This document shows positions 10,939 through 21,931 of a DNA stretch of 64,000 nucleotides, piece by piece. A program made the position numbers and the translations under genes. Every line of letters begins with the position of its first letter. Positions within the stretch are counted from its first letter, which is position 1. The notes beneath the pieces are model-generated. The model saw only the letters and a program-made list of their open reading frames with translations. It did not search any database and was not told where the DNA came from. This DNA comes from Adineta vaga (Eukaryota > Rotifera). The stretch is from NCBI GenBank assembly GCA_021613535.1, contig CP075494.1, positions 1,364,001-1,428,000 of the forward strand, read 5' to 3'.

Positions 10939-13885
10939 TTAGTCATGTTCATAATCCAATCGTATTTCAGATAAACAAAAAACACCATCGAATGGAATTA
11001 TCACACATTTGTGACGTATTTTTTCTACAGGAACAAAACAAAATTCGTCAGATAATTCTACTAAAGGAAATAACTGATCCACTTTCACATGTAATGTATT
11101 AGGAATATCGACATAATGTGAAAAAGATTTTTGACTTAATTTGTACTTCTGAATGAAGGCATAGAATTGTAAATTTGTTTGAAGAAAGACAATAATATTT
11201 CCATAACCGGTAGAGTTGTGCTTTGGATCGTCGAAAGAGATAACATAACTTTGGCATTTAAACGGTTGATCATAAATGATTGTATGATATGTAATGAAGA
11301 AGTTTTTGAATCGTAGAAAGTAATTGCATGAATTTCCATCCAATTTAAAACTTGTCAAATGTTGCAAAACTAGAGAACGATACATACTAAGTCGACGATC
11401 AATTAATTTAATTTCCTAAATTATGTCTTTAGAAGGTAGAAAATTTTATCACAAATTCATATACTTACATTGACTGCTGAAAATGTTGGACTTTTTATTT
11501 TTGTTTGCATCGTTGTTTGAAGATCAATCCAATAAGTAATTTGTGCACCAAGATCTTTACTTCCATGAGCCTTTTTCTGAATAAAGCGAATGCACGATTC
11601 AAAACCGAAAGCAGATGTATGACCAAGACCACCATGACGTCTAACTTGTTGTGCAAGATGAATATGTGCATGAAGTGAAAATAATTCAATAGAAGAATCA
11701 TGTACTAAAGGTGCTGTCTTACAATAATAATGTATTATTTCTTCTGCCATGTTAATTTCATCACCAGAATTAGGTGCATGTAGCATGATAATCGCCATTG
11801 AATAAAGCAAGAAATGCGACGTCAAAAGCTTTGGAAGATGAAGCGTGACAGCAGGTACACCAACATTCAATACGAACAATCGACCGTTCTTGGCTTTCCA
11901 TTGATCGGCATGATCAATGGATTCTAAGAAAGGTACATTTAGATTATGTGGTAAATGAAGTTGACCTAATAAACTGTCAATTTCACGTAACGATGATTTA
12001 TCAACATTTTGGCACCAACGTTTGATTACACATGGAATGTGACCAAGACATACCAGATGCATATAGTCAAATACAATTTGAGAAGGATATTGAAAAATCT
12101 ATAGTACAAAAAAAACAAAGAAAATATAATTTTTTTATTGAAGAAATCGTATCGGATAAACGGCTTCATATCTTAAATGAAATATGCTAGTGACTATCTT
12201 GTTTATCATTTCATTTCCTTCTCAATATGTTCAGACATATATTCCCGTGATTTTGACCGTATATATATGTTGACATAAAAACATTTTTTGACATAATGAT
12301 CATGATGGCGTCACCTAGATTCTCATTGCTATGATTCTTATGCTATGAATCTCATTCAAAGATGTTCTTTGTGTTCGAAATGTAGCAAGAAACACAATTG
12401 TTCTTACCCGAAATAACATTGAAAAACCTTTAACTCCACGAACAGATACAATTTTTCGATGAGTAGACTTCTTCTGTGCTTCTTTCGCTGCATCTAGATA
12501 CTCAGCATGTGTTCGAGGTGCAAGATTATTATTGCTGAATGGATAAATAACCATATTGTTTTCTTTACTCCATTGACCTATAAGCAAACGTATATCTCTT
12601 CATTTATATAAAACAATTTAACTTCTTTGAGAAGAACTGAACTCCTTATTACGCAAGAACAAAGGAGTATTACTATCATTAAACATAGAAACAAATATAG
12701 AAGCAATCAAATGACACTTAAACGAACAAAGATTTTTCAAAACGTAAAAAAAAATTGAATATAACTATACATACCAGTAGTACAACATTCTGTGCATGCA
12801 GAATAACCATTAAAACTGATAGTTTTACAGAACAAAGCTTTTGCTGGTAGATCAGATACAAAATATTGTGTTCGTAAGGTAATTTGATATTCTAAACCAT
12901 TGATAAATAAAGATGTTCCATCATTGATCAACAGTTGCAGTTCTTGGATTGTTTCTTCTAGAAATACGTTTGCATCTGGTTTTTTTCGAGAAATCCATAA
13001 AGACAAAAGAACAATATTTTTTTGATAATCACGTGCCGGTGGAGGTAACTCAACAATTGACGCAAAGCAAGGCCAAAGGCTTTGTTTAGATGATTTTACA
13101 ATTGGTGCACCATCAGCATGAACAATTAAGGTAAGTCGATTAACCATTTTAGTTGATTTTTGTTGATAAAAATCTCCAAAACAAACATCTGTAGTTGGAT
13201 AAAGATCTTTTCGATTAAGAAGAATTTCGTTCCTAGTTAAAATAGATTGAAGTTGGCTGCGAATATCTAAATGAGTCAATTCCACAAGTTCATTTGATTT
13301 TAACATACGATTGGCGTTTACACATTCTTCATTGTCACATAATTTAACTCCATATGCACCTTTTTTACATTGTCTAAAACAATTTGCACATAGATATGAA
13401 GAATGTCCGCTTGATATATGATTTAAAATTTTCGTAATTCCTTTCCAGGTGGTCGGTAAACGATTTGGAGTAGGTAATAATGATTTGATAATGCGAAGTA
13501 AACTAATAGCAGTTTGTTTGTTAATATTATAATCAATCATGAATGATGTTAATCGATGTACAGCGTCCTTCGTTGTAATACTACTACCATCGAACAATCT
13601 TTCAGAGTTCTCGATCTCCACAGGTTCTTCATCAGGTAAATGGTTGTTGTCGAAATGATCATTATGATATTCCATCGTTGTTGAACGTGGTAAATCTAAA
13701 AGAACATTCATTGGTAAAGCTTCTGCTTTACCTTCAACGAGTTCATCAGCAAATAAATCATCGTTATCATCATCAGAACTAATATCTAAAGATTGGAATA
13801 ATTGATTCACCATTTCTCTACGTTGTAGACGTTGACGACGTTGCGTTTTTATTTTATTCGATCTGGTAGCTTTAAACCGGAGCAT
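10939..13885 (-). CDS. Tnp2-type transposase (EnSpm/CACTA superfamily), intact
   Basis: Four exons: 13885..12775, 12577..12408, 12098..11469, 11415..10939. They sum to 2388 nt, giving 795 aa with all joins in phase. The N-terminus is basic and acidic; a Cys cluster at about 166-188 (CANC, CKK, CDNEEC) looks like a zinc ribbon. The catalytic core shows D258 in HADGAP, D345 in FVSDLPAKAL followed by a CTECC finger, and D438 in FDYMHLV, the three acidic positions of Tnp2-like DDE enzymes. Downstream, HAHIHLAQQVRRHGGLGHTS matches the DUF4218-like region common in these proteins. It cuts and joins DNA at the element ends. No stop or frameshift is present, so the element could be autonomous. Confidence 0.8.
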
Positions 13886-14399
13886 TGCTCTACTAAAAAC
13901 AAATAGTAAACAATAACATATATGTGATATATAACATAATCTCAGTCAGTTAGATGCAAATAATATAGATGCTCGCTTAAGAATAAATAGTGCTTTCAAA
14001 AGTCGTCATGTACTCCAGAACAAGAGCATCTCACTCGCTATTGGCTGACAAAACAAATACCTCTGACCTTATTGATTGAGACAGATACCATCTGAAACTT
14101 CATTGATTGAGAAAAAGAGTATCTCAGACCTCATTGGTCGCAAAAAAGAGCATCTCAAATTTGATTGGTCCTCATGCAATCGATGACTCATCGATTAGAT
14201 GACTCATGTGAAATATGACTCATGTGTGTGTTGAGTACTACTCACCTTTGACATTGATGACAAAACTATCAAGTGATTTTGTAGTTGAAAATTGAAGAAA
14301 TGAGCTTGAATGTTATTTGCATCTGCTTTTATACACCATCACAAAGAGTAACCGTTATTATTCAAAGCATCCAATGAAAAAGTAAAACAACTGTGGTAA
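13886..14399. other. upstream region of the transposase with degenerate tandem repeats
   Basis: Contains repeated variants of GAGCATCTCA and CTCATTGATTGAG between about 14020 and 14160, then three GATGACTCAT-type AP-1-like boxes at about 14180-14230. These could be promoter or transposase-binding repeats of the element; no gene is seen. Confidence 0.4.
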
Positions 14400-14620
14400 C
14401 TACGCCGCATTTGCGATCGCATTTGCGCCGCAGTTATCGCACTCAGTCACACAATGGTTGCTGCGCTTAGTGCGTCGCATTTGCGATCGCAAATGCGACG
14501 CACTAAGCACAATGCCTTTTATCAGACTTGTGACTGCGACAACTGCGACGCATTTACGCGCAATAGCGTCGCAAAAAGGCCAATGCGCGCAATTGCGACG
14601 CAGTCCTTAAAAATGAGGCG
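14400..14620. repeat. right subterminal GCGAT repeat zone with a 44-bp perfect palindrome
   Basis: GC-rich zone of GCGAT/ATCGC and TTGCG/CGCAA units matching the left end of the element. Positions 14465..14508 form a perfect 44-bp palindrome centred on GCGATCGC (between 14486 and 14487). Confidence 0.7.
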
Positions 14621-14638
14621 ATATGGGATTGAGCAAGC

Positions 14639-15016
14639 AATGAACGTGATACATAAAGACCTGAAAAAATGACATGTAGCCGAAAGTAAAAATAATTTCA
14701 TACCAGGATTATCTCGCAAGAAAATTTGATGTGCTTCATGTAGATTATATAACAAAACTCTTTTCTGAAACGTTTTCTTACTGCCACCAACCTCTCTGAC
14801 GACGACTGTATCACGTTCATAGTAACGAAGAATAACATTTTTGGTTGTCGATGATAAAGTTCTTGTAACACGTGGATGAGTTTGTATTGGTAAAAGTCCA
14901 ACAGATTCGGGAATTGTTTTTATAACTAGTTGTTTCTTACCTGGATCTTTGAGCAACATTTTCTTGACTTTCTTTGTTGCTTTTGCCACTTTTTGTACTG
15001 TTGGAGATGAATTACT
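14639..15016 (-). pseudogene. N-terminal half of the outer transposon gene
   Basis: Minus-strand coding segment beginning after an acceptor (TTTACTTAG) near 15017: lysine-rich, then PRVTRTLSSTTKNVILRYY, RERGG-like and KRVLLYNLHEAHQIFLRDNPG. A 45-bp intron (GTATGA..TTTCAG) follows, then LYVSRSLLAQ, after which the frame runs into the EnSpm-like insertion. The family continues with ...LRPKHV, which is found at 8316, so the two pieces belonged to one gene. No upstream exons were found. Confidence 0.5.
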
Positions 15017-16606
15017 AAGTAAAAAAAGAAAATAATGTACTGTTGCTCATTATTGTTGACACCCGTACTTCTCGTTTGAAGACTTCTTTTTCATATAAGG
15101 TTCCTGTGAATCAGCATGTGCAACCAGATAATTAATTCATGCTGATCCGGTCAATTTTTGACAAAATAGTTTGTCAAAAAAAGTGCGCGTTAGATAACAG
15201 AAAATATATCGTGGTAGACGACTGAAACTCAATGTGAATCTTTTTCTCATCTTCATAAATAATATGAACGAAATATATGACCTATATGAACCGATTCATT
15301 ATTTGACAAGCCAAAGTCGCATGAGTGCGTTACCATTTATTTTGATGTACAAGGCGGTTTTGAACAAACCTAAAATATTCATATAATAGACCCTCAAGAG
15401 TTAGCTAAATATAGATAGTATTCTTTAATATTGTTTAACGTATTAGCAGGGGAAAATTTAAAAAACGTCCAATTAGTAACGCACTCATCACTGTTTTGGC
15501 CAAGTTTTTCAGGAAGACTTTCTCAACCACGGATAGAGATAATAATTCATTTGAAATTCTGGTACAAAGCCCATTTATTACTGATTCTCCTCACATCCTA
15601 ACTGTTTTATAAATCATTGTGGAACGGTCGCTGAGAACCTTTGTCTATATGCTGTCAAAACATATGATAATAAGACCACTTTGTGCCTTATGTTTCGAGC
15701 TCTGATTGTCTTGTTAGATAGAACAGATAAGAAAACAAGATGCATGCTCTTGTACTGTTAAAAATTCTCTATATGAACGAATGGAATCGGAGCGTTGCAC
15801 CTAAATAGTGTTCATCGTTAGCTTTAGCTACAATGAAATTCGAGTTTTTGAAGCAGGATTCTGTTACGTTATGTACGTGCTTCTTTTCTATGCATGCAAA
15901 TGTTATTTCACGGTCAGTGAGCACTCGCACTCTTTTATGTGCGTGTTAACATCGCATGTTCTTGCGTGCAGTTTTCTTTGACGGATATTCGCATGTTAGA
16001 TGCCTTTTCTAAACAAAATATTTGTGTATCTATATATAGACTAAGCTTGGGATCGAAATCTTATCGAAGAGTGAAACACGATTGTCAGGAAGCGACTATT
16101 TACATCGTTATTCGATAAAAGTTCTAGTCTTATCTGGTTCCTTTGGTCTTACAACATTTTCTCAATTGCTACTCTCTGTATACACACAGCATAGATGAAA
16201 ACATCTCTGTTGTAAGAAGTCAAAATATTTTCATCGTACAAATGTTACTAAAATATGCTACTAATTAACGTGTTTCAATGTTGATACAGATGCGTGTTTT
16301 TAGAAGTTCTAGAACAAGCACTGTATATGATTTCTTTTCACATAAATTGTATTTTGTTGTACAATAAGCAGAATAATTATTTATATCTAGTTGCTTATGT
16401 TAAATGTAAATGGTGATAATTGCGTTCTCTAAATACAGGAAATGAGCAAATAGAGTGAAAGCAGCGTAAAATCTCAGCCGGATAGTTCGATTTACTTTTA
16501 GTTGAATTATTTACAAGAAAAGTCTTAATTCAAAGCAGATGTATACAAGCATAGAAGAAAGATTCATTCTCGTCAGATTGAAACTTGTGAACAAGGAAAT
16601 TAGAAA
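15017..16606. other. intergenic region, outer transposon flank then GPCR upstream region
   Basis: No gene supported. The 12-mer GTAACGCACTCA occurs inverted at 15322..15333 and direct at 15476..15487, echoing the copies at 7.1-7.3 kb. The rest is AT-rich and unremarkable. Confidence 0.45.
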
Positions 16607-17643
16607 ATGTCTTCGCAAATCATTGCAACGCTTAGATTTGCTGGAGAGCAAGTGAACATTTTCTTGGGCATACCAGTTCTGGTCGCTGGTCTCCTCGGAG
16701 GGTTCCTCAATTTAATTGTATTTCTCACTCTTCGAACATTTCGAGAAAGTTCATCTGCATTCTATTTAATTGTCATGTCAATTGTTAACAGTGGTCGATT
16801 ACTCACTGGTCTAATGTCTTATATTCTGATCAATGGATATGCAATCGATTGGACTACAACTTCATTAGCCTACTGTAAAATCCGATATTTCTTGGTTCTA
16901 ACATTTGCACCAATATCATGCACATGTTTGTGTCTATCCACAATTGATCAATATTTCGCCACTTGTTCTCGTCCTCGGTGGCAACATTGGAGCAATATCA
17001 AATTAGCCAATCGTGTAATGATAGGATTCATTTTCATTTGGATTTTGCATTCATCTCCACATTTTTTCTTTTATAATCATGTTCAATCAGTTACAACAGG
17101 TAAAATTTCCTGCACGAGTACGAATGTGATATTTTCTCAATATCGCACTTATGGTATCAATCTCATTCTCATCGGTTTTCTACCAGTCTCGATTACAATT
17201 TCGTTTGGACTTTTCGCTTTTCGTAATGTGAAACAACTGGCTCATCGGGCGTTGCCTCTTGTTCGACGCGAATTAGATAAACAAATAACAGCTATGGTTC
17301 TTCTACAAGTTGTCTTCAATGCCTTTATGACATTACCATACCTCATTACAAGTGCTCTTGCACTAGATACGAATATTATGAGTGATCCAGTCGTAGCAGC
17401 AAAAATACAATTTTTAACTACGGTCACCATTCTCATCTACTATGCAAATTGTTCGGTAGGTAAAGAGCGATTCAATAATATTAAAAATTTTGATTTTGTA
17501 ACTATTTCTAGATTCCATTTTATCTCTATATGTGTGTATCGGAACGATTTCGTCGACAGTTCATTTATGCACTCTTCAAGATTCATCTGAACCGATGGCA
17601 ACAACCAAGAATGCCTAAGAATCAAGTGGTACCAGGATCGTAA
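16607..17643 (+). CDS. rhodopsin-family G-protein-coupled receptor
   Basis: Two exons, 16607..17455 and 17512..17643, with a 56-bp intron; 326 aa. Seven hydrophobic helices can be followed. TM1 carries GGFLNLIVFL; TM3 starts with C90 (disulphide partner) and ends with D114-Q115-Y116 in place of DRY; TM7 reads N281-C-S-I-P-F-Y, a variant of NPxxY, and is followed by a short basic helix 8 (SERFRRQF). Splicing is needed to complete TM7. It is a plasma-membrane receptor of the divergent, expanded type seen in rotifers, with unknown ligand (peptide receptor likely). The loss of the DRY arginine may alter G-protein coupling. Confidence 0.85.
17456..17511 (+). other. 56-bp intron of the first GPCR
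   Basis: GTAGGT donor and TTTCTAG acceptor; joins TCG to ATT inside TM7 and restores the N-x3-PFY motif. Confidence 0.75.
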
Positions 17644-17792
17644 CGAACAACCGGCTGACAATGATTGTGAACATTACTCTATGTTTACTCTTATTTGATC
17701 AATACGCATATATTCGAACTATTTAATAATTTTTATTATTACTCATTTCTGTCGTTTTTGTCACAATAAAATGTCTTCATCGCAGTTCAGTT

Positions 17793-17836
17793 TGAGGGTG
17801 TGAGTGTGAGTTAAGCAATGATAGTCACCCACACAC
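17793..17836. repeat. TG/CA-rich hairpin
   Basis: TGAGGGTGTGAGTGTGAG ... CACCCACACAC, 150 bp after the first GPCR stop. Confidence 0.55.
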
Positions 17837-18035
17837 GTTTTCTTCACATATTGAAAAACACGGTTATTTCTCTCGTGATGTCAAGATTGATGTTGATACT
17901 TAACCGAATGTGAACCAGCAGGACACTCAGATCCTCACTTAAACGAGGCGCATTTTGCAGCGGCAAAATAACCAATTCTCGTATCGCCATTTACATTAGT
18001 ATACTTACTACCGTTGGTGTATGTGCAATGCATCT

Positions 18036-18089
18036 TGAGGGTGTGGGTGGGTGAAGATAATGAAAGAAAACAACCACATCCACACCCTC
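18036..18089. repeat. TG/CA-rich hairpin
   Basis: TGAGGGTGTGGGTGGGTG, AT spacer, ACCACATCCACACCCTC; the outer ten bases GAGGGTGTGG pair perfectly. Confidence 0.7.
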
Positions 18090-18297
18090 CATAGAAATCT
18101 GTGCATTGTATTAAATCAATTTTTTCAACAATTTGATATAATAAAAGATGTTGCAATCATATAAGTTATCATTGTATTACTAAAATGAACTATGTCGATC
18201 AGAAAAGATAATTAAAACGTTTAGGAAATAAAAATATGAAAAAAAGTTTCTTTTTCGATAGTGTCATATTGATAAAATAATAATTTTAACGAATAAG

Positions 18298-18992
18298 TTA
18301 ATTAGCAATTGGAAAAGCTATATAATTAGCTTTGTCAAATCGTATTAAAGTGTAATTTATATCATCAAAAAAGTTTTAATTTCACCAAATAAACTTGTTT
18401 TATTATAAAATAATAATGTTGATGCATTATTAAGAATTTCAATATATATGATTGGATTAAATGCATTTATAGTTTTAATCATTCCTTGTAAAGCTATTAA
18501 TTCATGACATTCACAATCAATTTTAATAATACTTATTCGTTTTTCAAGATTAAACAATGTATCAAATGATACACATTCAATTTCTTTGATATTAGCAGAA
18601 GAAGAATCTGATAAATCATCAATTTTAACGTACTAATTGTATCATTATCAACAATATGAGAAGATTCACCGTCATCATATAATAAACTAGTTTTATTTGT
18701 ATTGGAAACTGCATATTTATAAGTAAAAATATTTCCTGTTATATGATAATATAATTTGATGTTTTTTCTTAAATATTTAAATATAGTATCTGATGGTTCA
18801 AAACATATGATTTCAGCAGTTTTATTTGATCTCTTTAATTCATTAGATAATAATATAGAAAATATTCCAACATTTGATCCAATATCAAGTATAACATCAC
18901 CATTTATTGTACGCATAACAATATCATTAATTAAACAACATAAATTTTGATTTTTATGATAAATAAGTTCTTTATAAACTACTCATTGTTTC
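18298..18992 (-). pseudogene. FkbM-type SAM-dependent methyltransferase, frameshifted
   Basis: From ATG 18992 the minus strand encodes an FkbM-family fold: the SAM-binding DIGSNVGIFS motif, CFEPSDTIFKYLRKN, then in another frame IECVSFDTLF and SIIKIDCECHELIALQGM, which match the family's VxxxTLD and KIDxEGHE segments, and a tail ending at the TAA at 18298..18300. The frame is broken near 18625-18635 and at an A6 tract (18367..18372), and a TGA stands at codon 4. It is intronless, very AT-rich, and starts 14 bp after the end of the glycosyltransferase, like a bacterial operon. FkbM enzymes O-methylate sugars or small molecules. I read it as a decaying gene of bacterial origin; raw-assembly indels are the alternative. 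Confidence 0.65.
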
Positions 18993-19006
18993 ATAAGACT
19001 TTGAGG

Positions 19007-21219
19007 TTATATATAATAAAATGTATATAATCGATTATCACAAGATTGTATTTCAATTAGATTTGAATTCTTCTTATTATAATAAAAATGACGAAGAGTA
19101 ATACATGATAAACCTAATAAAAAATGAAATGATAAAATGAAATTATTTAATAAAACTGTTAAAAACTGAGAGAAAATGTGAAATTATTATTTTTATTTAT
19201 ATATCTTCTGGAACTTGTTTCAATAGATGATTGTAAATTAATTCTTTTATCATTTTTGTATAATTTCAATAATCTAACATCTTCTAATAGACTAACATAT
19301 TCAAATCCATGAAAATTTCCAGCTGAAAAACACATTACTTGGTCTCCATAAGGTAATTTTCTTATTTTATTAACTATAAATTCAAGTAATCTTAACCAAC
19401 AACTATTCTTTGAATCACTGAATTGAATATCAAAATAGACCATTTTATTTCGATATATATTTAAAGTATTTGTAACTTTGTATCAACATGAAGAAACATA
19501 ACATATTTGCCTTTACTTTTTGTAAATCCAAAATTCATTTGAAAAGATCTTCCTAAACTATATATTTCATAAATATAAATATTATTGAACTGTATTTTAT
19601 GTTTATATTCAATTATTTTCTTAATAGTATGATCAATACTTCCACCATCAACTATAATTATTTCCAAATGATTTAATGATTTTGCATTTGTTATGATTGA
19701 ATCTAATGTCATAACAATATTTTCTTCTTCATTTAAAGTTGGTATAATGATTGAATATTGAATATTTGTTAGATTTAATGATTCTAAATCTTCAATAGTA
19801 TCAACATCATAAATAATTTCATCTAATATTTTAAGTTGACCATTATATTTCTTGATTGAATTACAAGTTTGTTCAAAAACATTTTCTTTGTAATTTATAT
19901 TTTGAAAAATAGGTATAAAATTCGGTAAACCTAATATATAATATCCATCATCAAATGTTTTACCAATGATATAATGATTATTTTCTATTTCTTTTAAAGA
20001 ATTATAAAATAAATTTTCATTGATTGTTGGAACATCTGAAGGCATTAATATAATTCTATCAAGTAATTCCGATATATAATGCACTCTCTCTTCAAATGTT
20101 ACATCTGGTTGTTTTATAAAAAAATAAATTCTTTGAATTTATAAAACCATTATGAATGACAGTTTTCATGTAATATTCATCATTAACACCAGTATAGTTT
20201 ATTATTATATAGATATTGTTTGAAGAATTTTATTTAATGAATATATATGAAATTCAACAGCAAGTTCATTTCCTATTGATTTTGCTAATCTTGTTTTAGT
20301 TTTTCCAGGTTCAGGATATCGAGTAAATAATACAATATTATTTGAATAAATACGTATAACTGAATTATTTGTAATATCAAATAGAAATGTTTCATTGATT
20401 TGAGTTGTTTTTTTCAATATAAAAATGTCACCTTTATTGTCAATTGATTTACAAAAATCAATTGTTAATTCATTATCGATCTTACATATATTAATAGCTT
20501 CTACTTTTGCTAAAATATCCTTGTTATTTTCAATAATTTTTCTCATCAATTTTTCTTCATTGTTTTGAATATTTATTGTTTTAATTGAATATAAGTATTG
20601 ATTGACATTGCCATTTAATATAAAAGTTTCATTATCAGATTGACATAGTTTATTAACAATTCTATCTATTAATAATTCATCTTTTACAAAAAGAATTCGA
20701 TATATATGAAGTAACATTATGTAATAATTGTATATCATATAAATCCAAATCAATAATGAACCAAATATACTATGCATATGAATAGAATGTAATGAATGTG
20801 AATGATATTTAACTGCTTCAAGTAGATATAAACCTATTGGTAATATAAAACTTTTAATTGTTGATAGATTCGTTGATTTTAGTTCATATTTCGATACTAG
20901 TTTCATGAAATTAATCATAAAATTACATAATAAATATAACACAGCAAATGAAATGTTAATTATATTATGATGTACATATATTCCAAGCATCGTAATTTCA
21001 CGTATTTTATTCGAAATTATATGTAATATATCACCAAACTTTGATTCAACACATAGTTTTTTTTGCTAAATATCCATCAAGAGTATCCAGTAAGAGCGAT
21101 AAAATTAAGTATGGCGTATAATAGAATTGTTCATCATGTATTTTACTTAACAATATCGCATTACATATCAATCCTGTGATCGTTATTAAATTCACGAATA
21201 AAAATAAAATAATATCCAT
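19007..21219 (-). pseudogene. fused CDP-alcohol phosphatidyltransferase + NTP-transferase + family-2 glycosyltransferase, frameshifted
   Basis: Three domains in a row on the minus strand. (1) 21219 to about 20700: membrane CDP-alcohol phosphatidyltransferase with LDTLDGYLAK, the DGxxA motif; the later acidic residues read H and N (GDILHIISN). (2) about 20340-19780: TIGR04282-like transferase with RYPEPGKTKTRL, MPSDVPT, DDGYYILGL and DVDTIEDL. (3) about 19770-19007: TIGR04283-like GT2 with SIIIPTLNEEENI, IIIVDGG, GRSFQMN, FLHVDT, YGDQ and LLEDV. Domains 2 and 3 share one open frame (19461..20084), so they are truly fused. Frameshifts lie at an 8-T tract (21057..21064), near 20205-20215, at an A7 tract (20118..20124), near 19462 and near 19162. 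Families 2 and 3 accompany radical-SAM/selenodomain and arsenosugar gene sets in bacteria. It is intronless, AT-rich and probably acquired from bacteria, then decayed. Confidence 0.7.
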
Positions 21220-21368
21220 ATTATTTTTTTACGTAGCAACGAATAAACTTTCTTAAAGACCCAAAAATCTCTAGAACAATGTAGCAGGCATATAAGCAAC
21301 AATTCTTTAGTAAATATATTACCAGTAAGTAGTTGAATACGAGCTTAAGAAGAAATAGGTATCACAAC

Positions 21369-21459
21369 TGGGTGTGGGTGGGGGGTAACCGTGTGGGTGA
21401 AATTTATCTCAGCACACCCACCCACACCCGAACCCACACCCCACACCCACCCACACCCA
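21369..21459. repeat. long TG/CA-rich hairpin
   Basis: GGGTGTGGGTGGGGGG and GTGTGGGTG on the left face an uninterrupted CCCACC/CCCACA array on the right (21415..21459), the closest match to a TGTGGG array in the window. Confidence 0.7.
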
Positions 21460-21558
21460 CCCTTCTAGTGTGCTAGTTCGATACTTTTTGAGAAGCGGAT
21501 TTCACACTTGTACAGGATGTCTCATCTCGAAGACGTTCTGTGGTAGCAGGTGCTGCCA

Positions 21559-21630
21559 GTGAGTGTGAATGTTGGTGAAAGTGAGATATGGATACATCGT
21601 CCATCTCATCCACACCCACACCCACACCCT
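21559..21630. repeat. TG/CA-rich hairpin
   Basis: Left arm GTGAGTGTGAATGTTGGTG is degenerate; the right arm CCACACCCACACCCACACCC is regular. Confidence 0.55.
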
Positions 21631-21836
21631 AAAATAAGTGATGCTCTACGTACTGTTTCCAAATTTCCAAATAATTATACTAAATTTCCGAGTTAATTGT
21701 TAGAGTTTAGTAGTTTACTTGAGCAAGAGCAATTTTGTTTAATATACTAGGTCTCAAAAGTTATTATTTGCCAAATTTGATATATTGAAAAGGGAGAATT
21801 TAAAACAAATAGTGAACACCAAGAAAAAAATCAATC

Positions 21837-21931
21837 GAGAGTGTGGATGTGAGTGAGGGTGGGTGTCGGCGTGCGTATTTATTCTTTAAACCCACACCAA
21901 CATCCTCACACGCCCAAACCCACACTCTCTC
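21837..21931. repeat. TG/CA-rich hairpin
   Basis: Outer GAGAGTGTGG pairs perfectly with CCACACTCTC; arms of about 40 bp with a short AT loop. Confidence 0.7.

Larger units (their letters stand above)
8319..14630 (-). mobile_element. EnSpm/CACTA-like DNA transposon, about 6.3 kb, nested in an older transposon
   Basis: The block splits the reading frame of another transposon gene. It carries two intact minus-strand genes, a Tnp2-type transposase and a BEN-like protein. Its ends are rich in short GCGAT/TTGCG direct and inverted repeats (about 8330-8515 and 14400-14620), as expected of the subterminal transposase-binding zones of EnSpm elements. Candidate terminal inverted repeats are AATCCCAT at 8319..8326 and ATGGGATT at 14623..14630. 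I see no clear target duplication, and the ends do not start with CACTA, so the exact boundaries and family name remain tentative. Intact genes and frames suggest recent activity. Confidence 0.65.
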
